A DNA stretch of 64,000 nucleotides from Aliivibrio salmonicida LFI1238 (GTDB lineage: Bacteria; Pseudomonadota; Gammaproteobacteria; Enterobacterales; Vibrionaceae): positions 620,001-684,000 of the forward strand of contig NC_011313.1 in assembly GCF_000196495.1 (NCBI RefSeq), written 5' to 3'. Position 1 is the first letter of the stretch, and the number at the start of each line of letters is the position of its first letter. Shown here in pieces: positions 45,143 through 54,470 of the stretch. The translations under genes and the position numbers were made by a program. The notes below the pieces were generated by a model. It did no database searches, was not told the origin of the DNA, and worked only from the letters and a program-made list of their open reading frames with translations.

Positions 45143-46055
45143 TTAGTTAAACAGTTTCTTATCCCAATGAGGAGGATTACCAACTTGTTGGGATAAGAAG
45201 TCGATAAAAGTTCGTACTTTTGGTGGTAGATGCTGTCTTCTCGGATAAACCGCATAAATAGGCAATTTCATATCCGCTTCCCATTCACTTAATAATCGAA
45301 CTAAACTTCCATTCGCAAACTCATTCTCAAGTAAGTAACTCGCTAAATAAGATATACCTGCACCGGCTTTGGTTGCGTCTAGTATCGCAGACGCATTATC
45401 AATCTTGAAGTTACTGTGCACGTTAACGACTTGATGAACGCCATCACGAGTAAACTCCCATTCGTTAAATTTTCTTTCATTACTTTGATAAGTAATGCAT
45501 TTATGTTGGGAGAGCTCTGCGGGTCTACTTGGTTCACCGTGTTTTTCTAAATAACTTGGTGCTGCTGCAACAATGAATCGGCAATCGGCAATTTTTCTTG
45601 CAACCATACCTTCTGGTAAATCATCGTGAATGGCGATCCAGCAATCAAAGCCATCTTCAAGTAGTTTTGGTTTATGATCAAACAAGCTGACTTCAAGCTC
45701 TAATTCTGGATAGAGTTCTTGAAAAACAGCCAACGCATGTGTGATGTGACGATTCCCAAAAGACTGAGCAATACCGACTTTAAATACGCCCGTGGTGAGC
45801 ATCTAAAAGGGCATCGGCTTCATAGGCAATATCGAGTAGCTTCTGACTGTATTCGGCATACTGACTGCCAAGCGCAGTGATTGATACCGAACGGTTATTA
45901 CGTTGAACCAGCTGACAATCTAATCGTAATTCTAATGCTTTAATTTGTTTTGATACGTGCGATTTTGAAATGCCGAGCTTTTCAGCCGCACGCGTAAAAT
46001 TAAGTTCATTTGCTACCGTAGCAAAAATTACCATTTGATGTAAATTGTCTAACAT
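45143..46055 (-). pseudogene. LysR-family regulator split by a frameshift
   Basis: Two overlapping reading frames on the minus strand together make one LysR protein of about 303 residues. The 5' part (46055-45780) has the winged HTH (FTRAAEKLGISKSHVSKQIKALE) and ends in ALLDAHH. The other frame (from about 45802 to 45143) continues with TTGVFKVGIAQSFGNRHI and the full effector-binding domain. A single-base indel near 45785-45800 joins them. All motifs on both sides are intact, so the mutation is recent or a sequencing error. LysR proteins regulate a neighbouring gene; the target is not obvious here. Confidence 0.85.
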
Positions 46056-46094
46056 TACACAGCCCCAACATTAACGATTGTTACTATTGTAATG

Positions 46095-46709
46095 TTACTT
46101 AAAAATATAGCCATTCACTTTTATTGATTTAGGGAAATCAGTTATTTGTTGGCCACCAAGGTAAATATTGCCATTAACCACGAGATCATCAGGCAGTGTC
46201 GTTATTTTTGAATAGCCAAGATAAAGATTGCCTTTAACTGTTAGCTGCATTGGTAATGTTGCTAACGGTGTTCTAATGACACTCAAATCACCATTAACGG
46301 TCAGTCTTGCTGGTAGTTCGGTTAAGCCTGAACCTGCAAGGTTAATAAATCCAGCCACTTTGACACCACGACGGTAGCGTTTAAATTGAGTCGCTCCCGC
46401 TAAATTTAAATATCCTACAATTTTTGTGCCTCTTGGTATTCTAGTGATAGCGGTATTAGCGAGGTTTAGATTACCGTTAATAACGAGCCCTTGGGGTAAC
46501 TTTGTTATTTTACTTTTTGCTAAATTAAGATCGCCATTAACCACCAAATCGTCAGGTAACTCGGTGTAGCCGGTATTCCTCAAACTAATGTTTCCGTAGC
46601 TATCGATATGATTAATCAAACGGTGTTTATTTAATTTTTCAGCTAAAACAGGGGCGCTGAGCAACACAGATAATAAGATAAAGAAAATAGAGCGATTCAA
46701 TATGAACAT
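46095..46709 (-). CDS. Secreted 20-residue-repeat (LRR-like solenoid) protein
   Basis: 204 residues from MFILNRSIFFILLSVLLSAP, which starts a clear signal peptide ending near VLAEK; the upstream extension to 46865 is unlikely. The mature protein is about eight tandem ~20-residue repeats of the form LP-x2-L-x-V-N-G-x-L-x-L-x3-x-I-T, e.g. LPQGLVINGNLNLANTAITR. It should form a solenoid in the periplasm or outside the cell. One repeat is 21 residues. Function unknown; LRR-type scaffolds usually bind proteins. Confidence 0.75.
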   Translation of the reverse strand: MFILNRSIFFILLSVLLSAPVLAEKLNKHRLINHIDSYGNISLRNTGYTELPDDLVVNGDLNLAKSKITKLPQGLVINGNLNLANTAITRIPRGTKIVGYLNLAGATQFKRYRRGVKVAGFINLAGSGLTELPARLTVNGDLSVIRTPLATLPMQLTVKGNLYLGYSKITTLPDDLVVNGNIYLGGQQITDFPKSIKVNGYIFK

Positions 46710-46909
46710 AGACACAACGTTGAATAAAAGACTTACTGTATTATCGACAACTGCGTAAATAAGTTTAATGTTAAATGAGTGATATCGGTCATGATTTAGC
46801 GTTTCATTTATCAAAATACATTTGATATAGTGAAATTCGGCATTGATTGTCGCAGTGATAAACATATTGAATCACTGGTAGTTAATTTTTTAAGTGTTAA
46901 GGAGACGTA

Positions 46910-47119
46910 ATGTCTAAAGCAACTGGTACTGTTAAATGGTTTAATGAAGATAAAGGTTTCGGTTTTATTACTCAAGAGAATGGCGGTCCTGATGTGTTTG
47001 CTCATTTCAGCGCGATTCAAAGCGAAGGCTTTAAAACGTTAAAAGAAGGCCAAGCAGTAACTTTTGAAGTAGAGCAGGGACCAAAAGGTCCTCAAGCTGC
47101 AAAAATCGAAGCAGCTTAA
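46910..47119 (+). CDS. cspA: Cold-shock protein, CspA family
   Basis: 69 residues: a single cold-shock domain with RNP1 KGFGFI and RNP2 VFAHF, and the conserved ATGTVKWFN start. It is an RNA/single-stranded-DNA chaperone. A ribosome site AAGGAGACG precedes the ATG. The ~200-bp upstream region, between the divergent repeat-protein gene and this start, leaves room for the long 5' leader typical of cold-induced csp mRNAs, but I cannot identify the promoter. Confidence 0.95.
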   Translation: MSKATGTVKWFNEDKGFGFITQENGGPDVFAHFSAIQSEGFKTLKEGQAVTFEVEQGPKGPQAAKIEAA

Positions 47120-47133
47120 TCTCTCTAATTTAA

Positions 47134-47173
47134 TAAAAAAGGCTCCAACACAATAATGTTGGAGCCTTTTTTT
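47134..47173. terminator. Strong intrinsic terminator after cspA
   Basis: AAAAGGCTCCAACA pairs perfectly with TGTTGGAGCCTTTT around CAATAA. A and T runs flank it, so it can serve the convergent YfcZ-type gene too. Confidence 0.95.
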
Positions 47174-47188
47174 ATACAAAAATAAAAA

Positions 47189-47485
47189 CTAACGTCGAAG
47201 TGAACGTGTTTTTAATTCATAAATCAGTTTTTCTGCACTGCATGAAAATTGTAGGCGTGCATGTAATTCTTTTTCATTTTCTGTTATTTCAATGTCCGTT
47301 TTTACTTCAGCACACACTTCTTTTGCAAGAGTCAGATAATTAGCAAACTCTGCATTAAGTTGTGATTTATTATCCGCAAAGATACTTACTTCAGCTACAT
47401 CATCGCCTTCTTTAATGATAAAGCCCATTTCTGCACTGCAACCACAGGCATCGCAAGGTACATTTTGTTCAACATCAGAACTCAT
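47189..47485 (-). CDS. YfcZ/YiiS-family protein (DUF406)
   Basis: 98 residues. The CDACGCSAEMGFIIKEGDD start and SCSAEKLIYELKTRSL end belong to the small DUF406 family (E. coli YfcZ, YiiS). Four Cys in the protein, three near the N-terminus, could hold metal or a disulfide. Function unknown. Convergent with cspA. Confidence 0.85.
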   Translation of the reverse strand: MSSDVEQNVPCDACGCSAEMGFIIKEGDDVAEVSIFADNKSQLNAEFANYLTLAKEVCAEVKTDIEITENEKELHARLQFSCSAEKLIYELKTRSLRR

Positions 47486-47948
47486 AGTTATATCCTCAAT
47501 AGTAGTAATGTCTTTATATTATGACGCTTTATGTAAGAAAACTACCATTTTATTGGCTTCTTTAAAATGCATTCGTTTAGTAACAATCTTTCAATCTCAA
47601 GCTTGTAACCTGGGACTATTCTCCCAAAAAATGAACCTTTATGACAATTCTTTGTCATAAAGCAGTGTAGTGTATTGTAATTCCATACTGTATAACGCAG
47701 ACTGCCCATATAAAGTGTGCATTTATTTGCTGTAAGTCTTTGCTTATTTTACCTTAATAAATTTATTTCTCATATTTAAGAGGTATTTTATAAGCGAACC
47801 GTTTGCGCGACATCACTGATTGTGCAAAATATTATAAAAATAATTATACAAATGGAATTGAATCCTATAAATTTACTTATATAATTGTCATTAGTAAATT
47901 TTTATGATTAATTTCTTAATGGACTAACCACATTAGAAGAGCTTTATT
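47486..47948. promoter_or_regulatory. 463-bp divergent intergenic region upstream of the TetR gene
   Basis: AT-rich, no ORF. It contains a perfect 10-bp inverted repeat at 47638-47661 (TTTATGACAA - TTCT - TTGTCATAAA), without a T run after it, which could be an operator or hairpin in a leader. The rest holds the promoters for the two divergent genes, which cannot be placed. Confidence 0.45.
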
Positions 47949-48410
47949 ATGCCAAAAAGAAGTAAAGAAGATACTGAAATCACCATCCAGAAGATCATGG
48001 ATGCAGTTATTGATCAACTATTACGCCTAGGCTATGACAAAATGTCATATACCACACTAAGTCAACAGACTGGTGTATCAAGAACTGGTATTAGCCATCA
48101 TTTTCCAAAGAAAACTGATTTTACAGCAGCATTAGATGGTCGTATCTTCCGTTTGTTTGCAGAACGTCTTGAAATGCAAGGTGATAAACAAGCATTCATT
48201 GATAGCTGGATTGCTTCTCTAGAAGATGAACAATTCCGCGCAATTTTACGTCTTTTATTCCACCACATCGTAACATCAGCTAACGCTCACGAATTTGCGC
48301 ACAACGGTATTGAGCGTTTATACGGTTTGGTTGAAGATTTATACGGCGAAGAAAGCCGTAAAGATTTAGAGTGGCTAATTGGTTTGTCTCTTGTCCGTAT
48401 GACTAAATAA
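47949..48410 (+). CDS. TetR-family transcriptional regulator
   Basis: 153 residues, short for TetR (usually ~190-210). The N-terminal HTH is TTLSQQTGVSRTGISHHFPKKTDF in the expected place (about 35-60). The C-terminal ligand domain is brief and ends LSLVRMTK. Its location just before an export operon, separated by a terminator, makes it the likely local regulator of that operon (inference). It is not LitR/HapR by sequence. Confidence 0.87.
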   Translation: MPKRSKEDTEITIQKIMDAVIDQLLRLGYDKMSYTTLSQQTGVSRTGISHHFPKKTDFTAALDGRIFRLFAERLEMQGDKQAFIDSWIASLEDEQFRAILRLLFHHIVTSANAHEFAHNGIERLYGLVEDLYGEESRKDLEWLIGLSLVRMTK

Positions 48411-48424
48411 TCGTTTCTTTTTCT

Positions 48425-48459
48425 AAAAAAGCTTACCTATTGTGGTAAGCTTTTTTTTT
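48425..48459 (+). terminator. Intrinsic terminator after the TetR gene
   Basis: AAAAAAGCTTACC pairs with GGTAAGCTTTTTT, followed by further T residues. It separates the regulator from the export operon. Confidence 0.92.
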
Positions 48460-48505
48460 GCATATGGATCAATCTAGAGTATATACTCTACGCAACGGAG
48501 GGCTT

Positions 48506-49890
48506 ATGCTAAAAATGACTCGCTTATCAATTATTTTAACCGCTGTTTTATCTATTTCTGTTCAGGCTAAATCGGTCGACTTTGATAGTGCATGGAAAAA
48601 CGTTCTTAATAATCATAATGGTATCGCGGCGGAACGAATGTTCAACGCCAAGAATCATTAGCTTCTGCTACGAGTGATTTAAATCTTCCCTCCATTTCAC
48701 TGACAGCAAACTACACTTATTTAGATGACGATGTCACCGTAAGTAGCCAACAGCTACTCGATAGTACCGATATTAACCCTGCTTTTGCCGGTGCAGCATC
48801 TGGGTTGATCAATAAGCTCGGTGGGCCTATTACATCGACGCTAACTGAAAGAGACATTTTTACCAGCTCTATTCGTGCTATTTGGCCTATATTTACTGGC
48901 GGTAGGATTTCGGCAGCAGAGAGTGCCGCGGAAGGAAAGACAACGGAAGCTCGTAGTAAACTATTAATGAAACAACAAGCCTCTTATGAAGATCTCGCTA
49001 AATATTATTTTAGTGTCGTTTTAGCCAATGAAGTTGTGAATACCTATACAGAAGTGGAACAAGGACTCGCTAAACACCGTAGCAATGCTGTGAAACTTCA
49101 ACAGCAAGGGCAAATAGCAAAAGTTGAACGACTTCAAGCGGATGCTTCTTATGACAAAGCAAAGGTTGATTTACGTAAAGCGGAACAAGATCGGGATATT
49201 GCCAATGCCGCATTATCTCAAATGCTTCAAACCCGTGACGCGGTAACGCCTGAAACCATGTTATTTATAAATGCAACACTCCCAGAATTACGTTCTTTTG
49301 TTGATAGCACTTTAGATACATACCCTGGTTTAGCTTTATTAGACGCGAAAGAAGTTCAAGCTCAAAGTTTGGTAAAAGCAGAAAAGGGACGATACTACCC
49401 AGAAGTTTACCTCTATGGTAACTACAATTTATATGAAGGTGACAGCTTATCTGCTGAGATAGCTCCCGATTGGATGGTAGGTATTGGTATGAATGTCCCT
49501 TTATTAGATAACAAAGGTCGCTCAGAGAAAGTGGTGGCGGCACACCGTGCAATACAACAAGTTCAGTATTTAAAACAACAGGCGAAGCAAGATCTCTCTT
49601 TACTTGTTGAAAAAACATACCGCCAAGCACTGCAAGCCATTGACGAATATAATGGATTAGCGTCGAGTGTTACATTGGCAACTGAAAACGTGTTTCTTCG
49701 TGAAAAAGCGTTTAAGCAAGGATTATCTACATCACTTGATGTCGTCGATGCCGAGCTGTATTTAGCCAGTATTAAAACTCAACGTTCACTTGCTTCGTTT
49801 AATTATGTGATTTCGCTAGTAAAGTTACTCGCATTAAGCAATCAAACCGATACATTTAATCAATATCAACTGCAAGCAAGACAAGGGTAA
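48506..49890 (+). pseudogene. TolC-like outer-membrane efflux protein, frameshifted
   Basis: The ATG (MLKMTRLSIILTAVLSISVQA, signal peptide, ribosome site GGAGGG) opens a frame that stops at 48661. The other frame carries the rest of the protein from about 48637 to 49890. Adding one base after 48636 restores ...AAERNVQRQESLASATSDL, so the parent gene coded ~461 residues. The C-terminal part shows two OEP repeats with AAESAAEG and YPEVYLYGNYNLYEGD, typical of TolC channels. Either a one-base deletion inactivated it or it is a sequencing error. First gene of the export operon. Confidence 0.87.
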
Positions 49891-49895
49891 TAATC

Positions 49896-50876
49896 ATGAG
49901 TAAAGCAACTAACGTTATCGGTTCTCTTATTGCCGTCTCAGTGGTCTCTTGGGTTGGATACAGCTTTTGGGCAGCTTATCAGCCTCGTCCAGAGTTACTA
50001 CAAGGTCAAATTGAAGCGGAGCAATACAATGTTTCTTCAAAAGTCCCTGGGCGTATTGAAAGTGTTTTTGTAAAAAAAGGCGATGAAATAGAAAAAGGCC
50101 AAGCAGTTTTCTCTCTTTACAGTCCTGAAATAGAGGCAAAATTGGCTCAAGCAAAAGCGGGGGAAGCCGCCGCAAGTGCATTAGCTCAAGAAGCGGAAAA
50201 AGGAGCAAGAAAACAACAAATATCGGCAGCTCGTGATCAGTGGAGAAAAGCGAAAGCAGCGAACCAACTATTAGAGAAAACATACGCTCGTGTAAATAAC
50301 CTTTACAACGATGGTGTGGTTGCTGAACAAAAGAAAGATGAAACATACACTCAATGGCAAGCCGCTAAATACACTGAAAATGCAGCATACCAAATGTATC
50401 AAATGGCAAAAGAAGGGGCTCGAGTAGAAACAAAACGAGCCGCTAATGAAAAAGTAAAAATGGCCTCTGGTGCGGTTGCTGAAGTTGAAGCTTATGCCGC
50501 AGATACCAAAATAAACAGTTGGTATGAAGGAGAGGTGTCACAAGTCTTACTAAACGCTGGAGAGATTGCGCCTCAAGGGTTTCCTGTTGTGACGGTTATT
50601 GACATGAATAATGCGTGGGCTATTTTTCATGTAAGAGAAGATAACCTAAAGCACTATAACAAAGGTGATGAGTTGTCGGTTTATCTACCAGCCCTTGATG
50701 CGACGGTTCCTTTTACCATTACTCATATTTCTGTATTAGGGGATTATGCGACTTGGCGTGCAACGGATAACAGTCAAGGATTTGATTTGAAAACATTTGA
50801 AGTTGAAGCGCATCCAACGAAAAAAATACCAAATCTAAGAGTAGGTATGAGTGCTATTGTTCGAATTGAAAAGTAA
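49896..50876 (+). CDS. HlyD-family periplasmic adaptor (membrane fusion protein)
   Basis: 326 residues. One N-terminal transmembrane helix (SLIAVSVVSWVGYSFWAAY), then a biotinyl-lipoyl-like half (EAEQYNVSSKVPGRIESVFVKKGDEIEKGQAVFSL), an Ala/Lys/Glu-rich helical hairpin, and the second lipoyl half with SWYEGEVSQVLLNAGEIAPQGFPVVTVID. It links the inner-membrane transporter to a TolC channel. It begins 5 bp after the TolC-like gene and is followed by two ABC-2 permease genes, forming one operon. Confidence 0.93.
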   Translation: MSKATNVIGSLIAVSVVSWVGYSFWAAYQPRPELLQGQIEAEQYNVSSKVPGRIESVFVKKGDEIEKGQAVFSLYSPEIEAKLAQAKAGEAAASALAQEAEKGARKQQISAARDQWRKAKAANQLLEKTYARVNNLYNDGVVAEQKKDETYTQWQAAKYTENAAYQMYQMAKEGARVETKRAANEKVKMASGAVAEVEAYAADTKINSWYEGEVSQVLLNAGEIAPQGFPVVTVIDMNNAWAIFHVREDNLKHYNKGDELSVYLPALDATVPFTITHISVLGDYATWRATDNSQGFDLKTFEVEAHPTKKIPNLRVGMSAIVRIEK

Positions 50877-50900
50877 TACAACGCTACTTTGGGTACTACT

Positions 50901-52025
50901 ATGAAAACATTATGGCGTTCTTATCTTTCTAATTACTGGCTAGTAGGAGCTACGTTTGGATTGCCAGTTATTTTATCTTTGATGATTTGGTGGGTATTCT
51001 CAGCCTCTGTCGTCCGTGAGTTGCCTATTGATGTTGTTGATCTTGACCAATCTAGCTTATCACGCATGATTACTCGTAATTATGATGCGACACCCACATT
51101 GCAAGTTCGGTCGATTCAACAAAGCATTCCTTTTGCAAATACTGCGCTTAAAGATAGACATAATTATGGGTATGTCATTATTCCCGCTAATTTTGAAAAA
51201 GACGTATTACTCGGTAAAAGCCCAAATATATCAGGTTTTTACAATGCACAGTATATTTTGATTGCGAAACAAATCAGTTCAGCGTTATTGCAGACTGACA
51301 TGACGATACAAGCTCAATTAAGCACAATTAAAACCTTAAGTACCCATGAAACAACATGGACTCAAGCCATTAATACGGCCGTTCCTATTAATGTACAAAT
51401 CACGCCTTTATTTAATTTAGGCAGTAATTATAATCAGTTTTTGCTGTCTGCAATTCTTCCTGCCATTTGGCAAATGGCGATGATTGTTGGCATGATATGG
51501 GCAATGAATAATGCCATGAAAATTGAGAATCAATCGTCGTTGAGATCTTGGTTTGACCATCAAACAAAAAATACGATGATGCAATTTGTCGGGTTTTATT
51601 TTTTCATCTTTATGTTTGTAGGTTCCATTTTATTTGTTTTCTTATATAAGATCTTAGGCTTTCCATTTTTGGCGAATATCCCTGAGTTCTTATTGATCAT
51701 GAGTGCAATGACATTGGCCTGTATTAGCTTGGGTGTACTTATTGCCTATGTCACTAATGATATAGTAAAAGCAATGAGCATCTCTGGCGCATATACGGCA
51801 CCAAGCTTTGCTTTTTTAGGGGTGACGTTCCCCGTGACAGACATGAATAGCATCGCGACATTTTGGCATTCAATTTTACCGGCGAGTCATTTTGTTAGAG
51901 CTCAAATAGAGCAGACTAATTATGGGTATAACTTGATTCAATCGATTCCTAATGTAATGGCATTATCGTTATTTTTAGTGCCTTTATTAATACTGACTGC
52001 GCGATTAAGGAAATCAAATGCATAA
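50901..52025 (+). CDS. ABC-2-type transporter permease (YhhJ/YbhR-like), subunit 1
   Basis: 374 residues from the ATG of MKTLWRSYLSNYW; an upstream in-frame TTG is rejected. One N-terminal helix, a large periplasmic domain (DVVDLDQSSLSRMITRNYDATP, VIIPANFEKDVLLG), then five C-terminal helices. This is the ABC2_membrane_3 architecture of drug and small-molecule exporters. It overlaps the next gene by 8 bp. The usual ATPase gene is missing. Confidence 0.88.
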   Translation: MKTLWRSYLSNYWLVGATFGLPVILSLMIWWVFSASVVRELPIDVVDLDQSSLSRMITRNYDATPTLQVRSIQQSIPFANTALKDRHNYGYVIIPANFEKDVLLGKSPNISGFYNAQYILIAKQISSALLQTDMTIQAQLSTIKTLSTHETTWTQAINTAVPINVQITPLFNLGSNYNQFLLSAILPAIWQMAMIVGMIWAMNNAMKIENQSSLRSWFDHQTKNTMMQFVGFYFFIFMFVGSILFVFLYKILGFPFLANIPEFLLIMSAMTLACISLGVLIAYVTNDIVKAMSISGAYTAPSFAFLGVTFPVTDMNSIATFWHSILPASHFVRAQIEQTNYGYNLIQSIPNVMALSLFLVPLLILTARLRKSNA

Positions 52026-53154
52026 ATTATGGCGCGCAATTGGGACTGAAGCAAAAGCCATCTTTACTAACAGCACCATTTTAATGGCGATGGTTGGAGG
52101 TGTATTGTTTTATGCATTCCTTTATCCGTTACCTTATCAACACCAGAGTCCAGAAGAGCAAAAGATCACGGTGGTGGATTTAGATAAATCAGATCTCAGT
52201 AGAAAATTCATTAGAATGGTCAATAGCTCACAACAAGTAAATGTGGTTGATCAAGCCGAAAGCGTAGCTGAGGCTAAAAATCAATTCATGGCGCAGAAAG
52301 TCAGTGGTTTTCTTGTTATCCCTACCGAGTTTTCTAAAAATGTATTGTTAGGACAATCTCCAACTGTCGCTTATGCAGGGGATGCCTCTTACTTTTTAGT
52401 CTATGGCACCATTATCGAAGGATTAATGAAGGCAGGAGGAACTATTTCTGCTGAAATAAGAGTCGCTAACATGACAATTGATGGGATACCAATAACTCAA
52501 GCGGTGAAGACCTTTCAGCCTTTTAATTCTAATTATATCCCTGTATTTAATCATAATATGGGTTATCAGCAATATGTTGTACCCGCAGTATTTGTTTTGA
52601 TCTTGCAACAAACATTATTGATGGCCGTTGGTGTAAGGCAAAAAATCGTAAAACCTCATGAGAAATCACCAAAAATAATGCTGATTAGATTCAGTCTCTT
52701 TTTGTGTGTTGAGCTGGTTCTTGCCTGTTTCTACTTTGGTTCTGTATTTGATTTTTATGATATTAGTCGTTTTAGTCACCCATTAGAGCTATTAATTTTA
52801 TTGGTTCCTTTTCTAACCTCCGTTATCTTACTTGGATTCATTCTCGGTGAGTTATTTCCTAACTGTGAAAGTCTTCTTTTGGTCGTGTTGTTTAGCTCTA
52901 TGCCTATTGTATTTAGTGCTGGTTTTATATGGCCTGTAGAAATGATCCCAAGCTTATTGGTGAGTGTTATGCACTTATTACCGAGTGATTTTGCTATCAA
53001 TGGCTTCCTATTATTGAATCAACAAGGAAGTGGGTTACAAGGCGTGATGAAGAGTCTTCTTGGATTATATGGATTAAGTGCTTTTTACTTATTAGTTTAT
53101 TCTTTGATTTATCTAAAGAAAGTAAAGAATCGTATTAATATTGAAACTGAGTGA
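52018..53154 (+). CDS. ABC-2-type transporter permease, subunit 2
   Basis: 378 residues, paralogous to the preceding gene with the same order: N-terminal helix, periplasmic domain (VVDLDKSDLSRKFIRMVNSSQQV, FLVIPTEFSKNVLLG) and C-terminal helices. The two should pair as the membrane part of the exporter. Ends the operon, with no ATP-binding gene after it. Confidence 0.88.
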   Translation: MHKLWRAIGTEAKAIFTNSTILMAMVGGVLFYAFLYPLPYQHQSPEEQKITVVDLDKSDLSRKFIRMVNSSQQVNVVDQAESVAEAKNQFMAQKVSGFLVIPTEFSKNVLLGQSPTVAYAGDASYFLVYGTIIEGLMKAGGTISAEIRVANMTIDGIPITQAVKTFQPFNSNYIPVFNHNMGYQQYVVPAVFVLILQQTLLMAVGVRQKIVKPHEKSPKIMLIRFSLFLCVELVLACFYFGSVFDFYDISRFSHPLELLILLVPFLTSVILLGFILGELFPNCESLLLVVLFSSMPIVFSAGFIWPVEMIPSLLVSVMHLLPSDFAINGFLLLNQQGSGLQGVMKSLLGLYGLSAFYLLVYSLIYLKKVKNRINIETE

Positions 53155-53263
53155 CAACTCAATTTCACAGGTACGTGAAGTGTCTCTATTCTATTTTTAC
53201 TCATCATGTATAAGCGAACGAAGTCTGATAAATTAGCGCTAAGTTGGATTAGGGATACTTATA

Positions 53264-53821
53264 ATGAAGAAACACTTACTCGAAGTTATTATAGTAGGGA
53301 GCTTACTTAGTGGCTGTCAAAGTACATCAGAAGATGAGACTACAGCAATTAAATCGACACCTACTATTGAAAGTTTTATTACTTACCATCACGACGAACT
53401 GAATGCGATTATCACAGATGATATTGGCAGTGTTGCACAAGTGAATGATGAAATCATTGTGCTATTAAATGGTGATACCAGTTTTGATTCAGGCAGTATT
53501 GTCATTAAAAGTGAGAGTAAAGACGCACTGACTCAATTAGCACAATTACTGAATAACAAGCCTCGTTCAGAGGTATTTATTGCAGGTCATACTGACAGCA
53601 GTGGCAGCAAGCAATTTAATACTTCATTATCCAATAAGCGAGCAAATTCAGTCTTGGCATTATTGGAGCAGAAAGGCGTTGATGCTAATCGAATAAATAC
53701 GTATGGTTTTGGTGAAGCGGAACCTATTGCCTCGAATATGAATGCCAATGGACGAAAGAAAAACCGCCGAATTGAAATTCGTATCACGCCAGTCGCTGAT
53801 TTATTCACTGACGAAGAATAG
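53264..53821 (+). CDS. OmpA-family lipoprotein
   Basis: 185 residues with a signal peptide ending in lipobox LLSGC. The C-terminal OmpA domain has FIAGHTDSSGSKQFNTSLSNKRANSV, YGFGEAEP and NRRIEIRI. The N-terminal linker is ~60 residues. Similar in type to the lipoprotein at 23554 but a different gene. Peptidoglycan binding is expected. A ribosome site TAGGGATAC precedes the ATG. Confidence 0.88.
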   Translation: MKKHLLEVIIVGSLLSGCQSTSEDETTAIKSTPTIESFITYHHDELNAIITDDIGSVAQVNDEIIVLLNGDTSFDSGSIVIKSESKDALTQLAQLLNNKPRSEVFIAGHTDSSGSKQFNTSLSNKRANSVLALLEQKGVDANRINTYGFGEAEPIASNMNANGRKKNRRIEIRITPVADLFTDEE

Positions 53822-53932
53822 TGCTATAACACTTAACATTACATAAACTTAATCAGAGTATTGCTCTCAGTATCCTACTGCATCTATGCTCTGTTGAGGT
53901 ATAATAAGCCTTATTTCAAAAAGGAAAATGAA

Positions 53933-54211
53933 ATGGGGCTTTTTTCTCGTATATTCGGCTCATCTTCTTCTAAAAAAGAGCCAACAATCACACCAATTGA
54001 GTATCACTCTTTTCTCATCTATCCAAATTCAGAACCTGATAATGGGCAATTTCGCATTGCAGGAAAAATAACGAAAGAAATAAATGGTGAAATAAAAGAG
54101 CACCGTTTTATTCGTTCTGATGTGATTTCTTCAAAAACTAACGCTGATGAACTGATGGAAAGGAAATCCAAAATGTTAATAGACCAAATGGGCGATTCTA
54201 TTTTCAAATAA
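53933..54211 (+). CDS. HlyU-family protein
   Basis: 92 residues from MGLFSRIFGSSSSKKEP, with AAAAAGGAAAATGAA upstream; longer reading from 53861 is rejected. Matches the small HlyU-type family (EYHSFLIYPNSEPDNGQFRIAGKI, HRFIRSDVISSK, MLIDQMGDSIF), which is distinct from the ArsR-type HlyU of V. cholerae. Proposed regulator of haemolysin genes in alphaproteobacteria. Function here unknown. Confidence 0.82.
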   Translation: MGLFSRIFGSSSSKKEPTITPIEYHSFLIYPNSEPDNGQFRIAGKITKEINGEIKEHRFIRSDVISSKTNADELMERKSKMLIDQMGDSIFK

Positions 54212-54470
54212 GTGTTAATGAATTGATATAGATTGTTTTTCCGTATGTTTTTTACTCTATACTTGTGATTAAAATCAATAAGTAAGCGAAAGTGGTTTGA
54301 CCTCTATTTGTCATCAAAATGTTGTTTTTTTTACTGAAATACAGTGAGAATGAACAGATAACAATTTTTATGTAATGAAATCATGTCATTTTATTACAAA
54401 ACACTTGAATTAATACCTTATGTTAGATAAAACGAAGGTATCAATTCATGCCAATAGCCAAGGAATAACT

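Noticed and set aside
46709..46865. N-terminal extension of the repeat protein
   Set aside because: The added 52 residues precede a clean signal peptide and run toward the cspA leader; unlikely to be translated.
49265..49630. 121-codon minus-strand ORF
   Set aside because: Antisense to the TolC-like gene, which shows clear family motifs; the antisense product has no recognisable features.
49927..50346. 139-codon minus-strand ORF
   Set aside because: Antisense to the HlyD adaptor; the Leu-rich product is typical of a shadow frame.
53587..53808. 73-codon minus-strand ORF
   Set aside because: Antisense inside the OmpA-family lipoprotein, no independent support.
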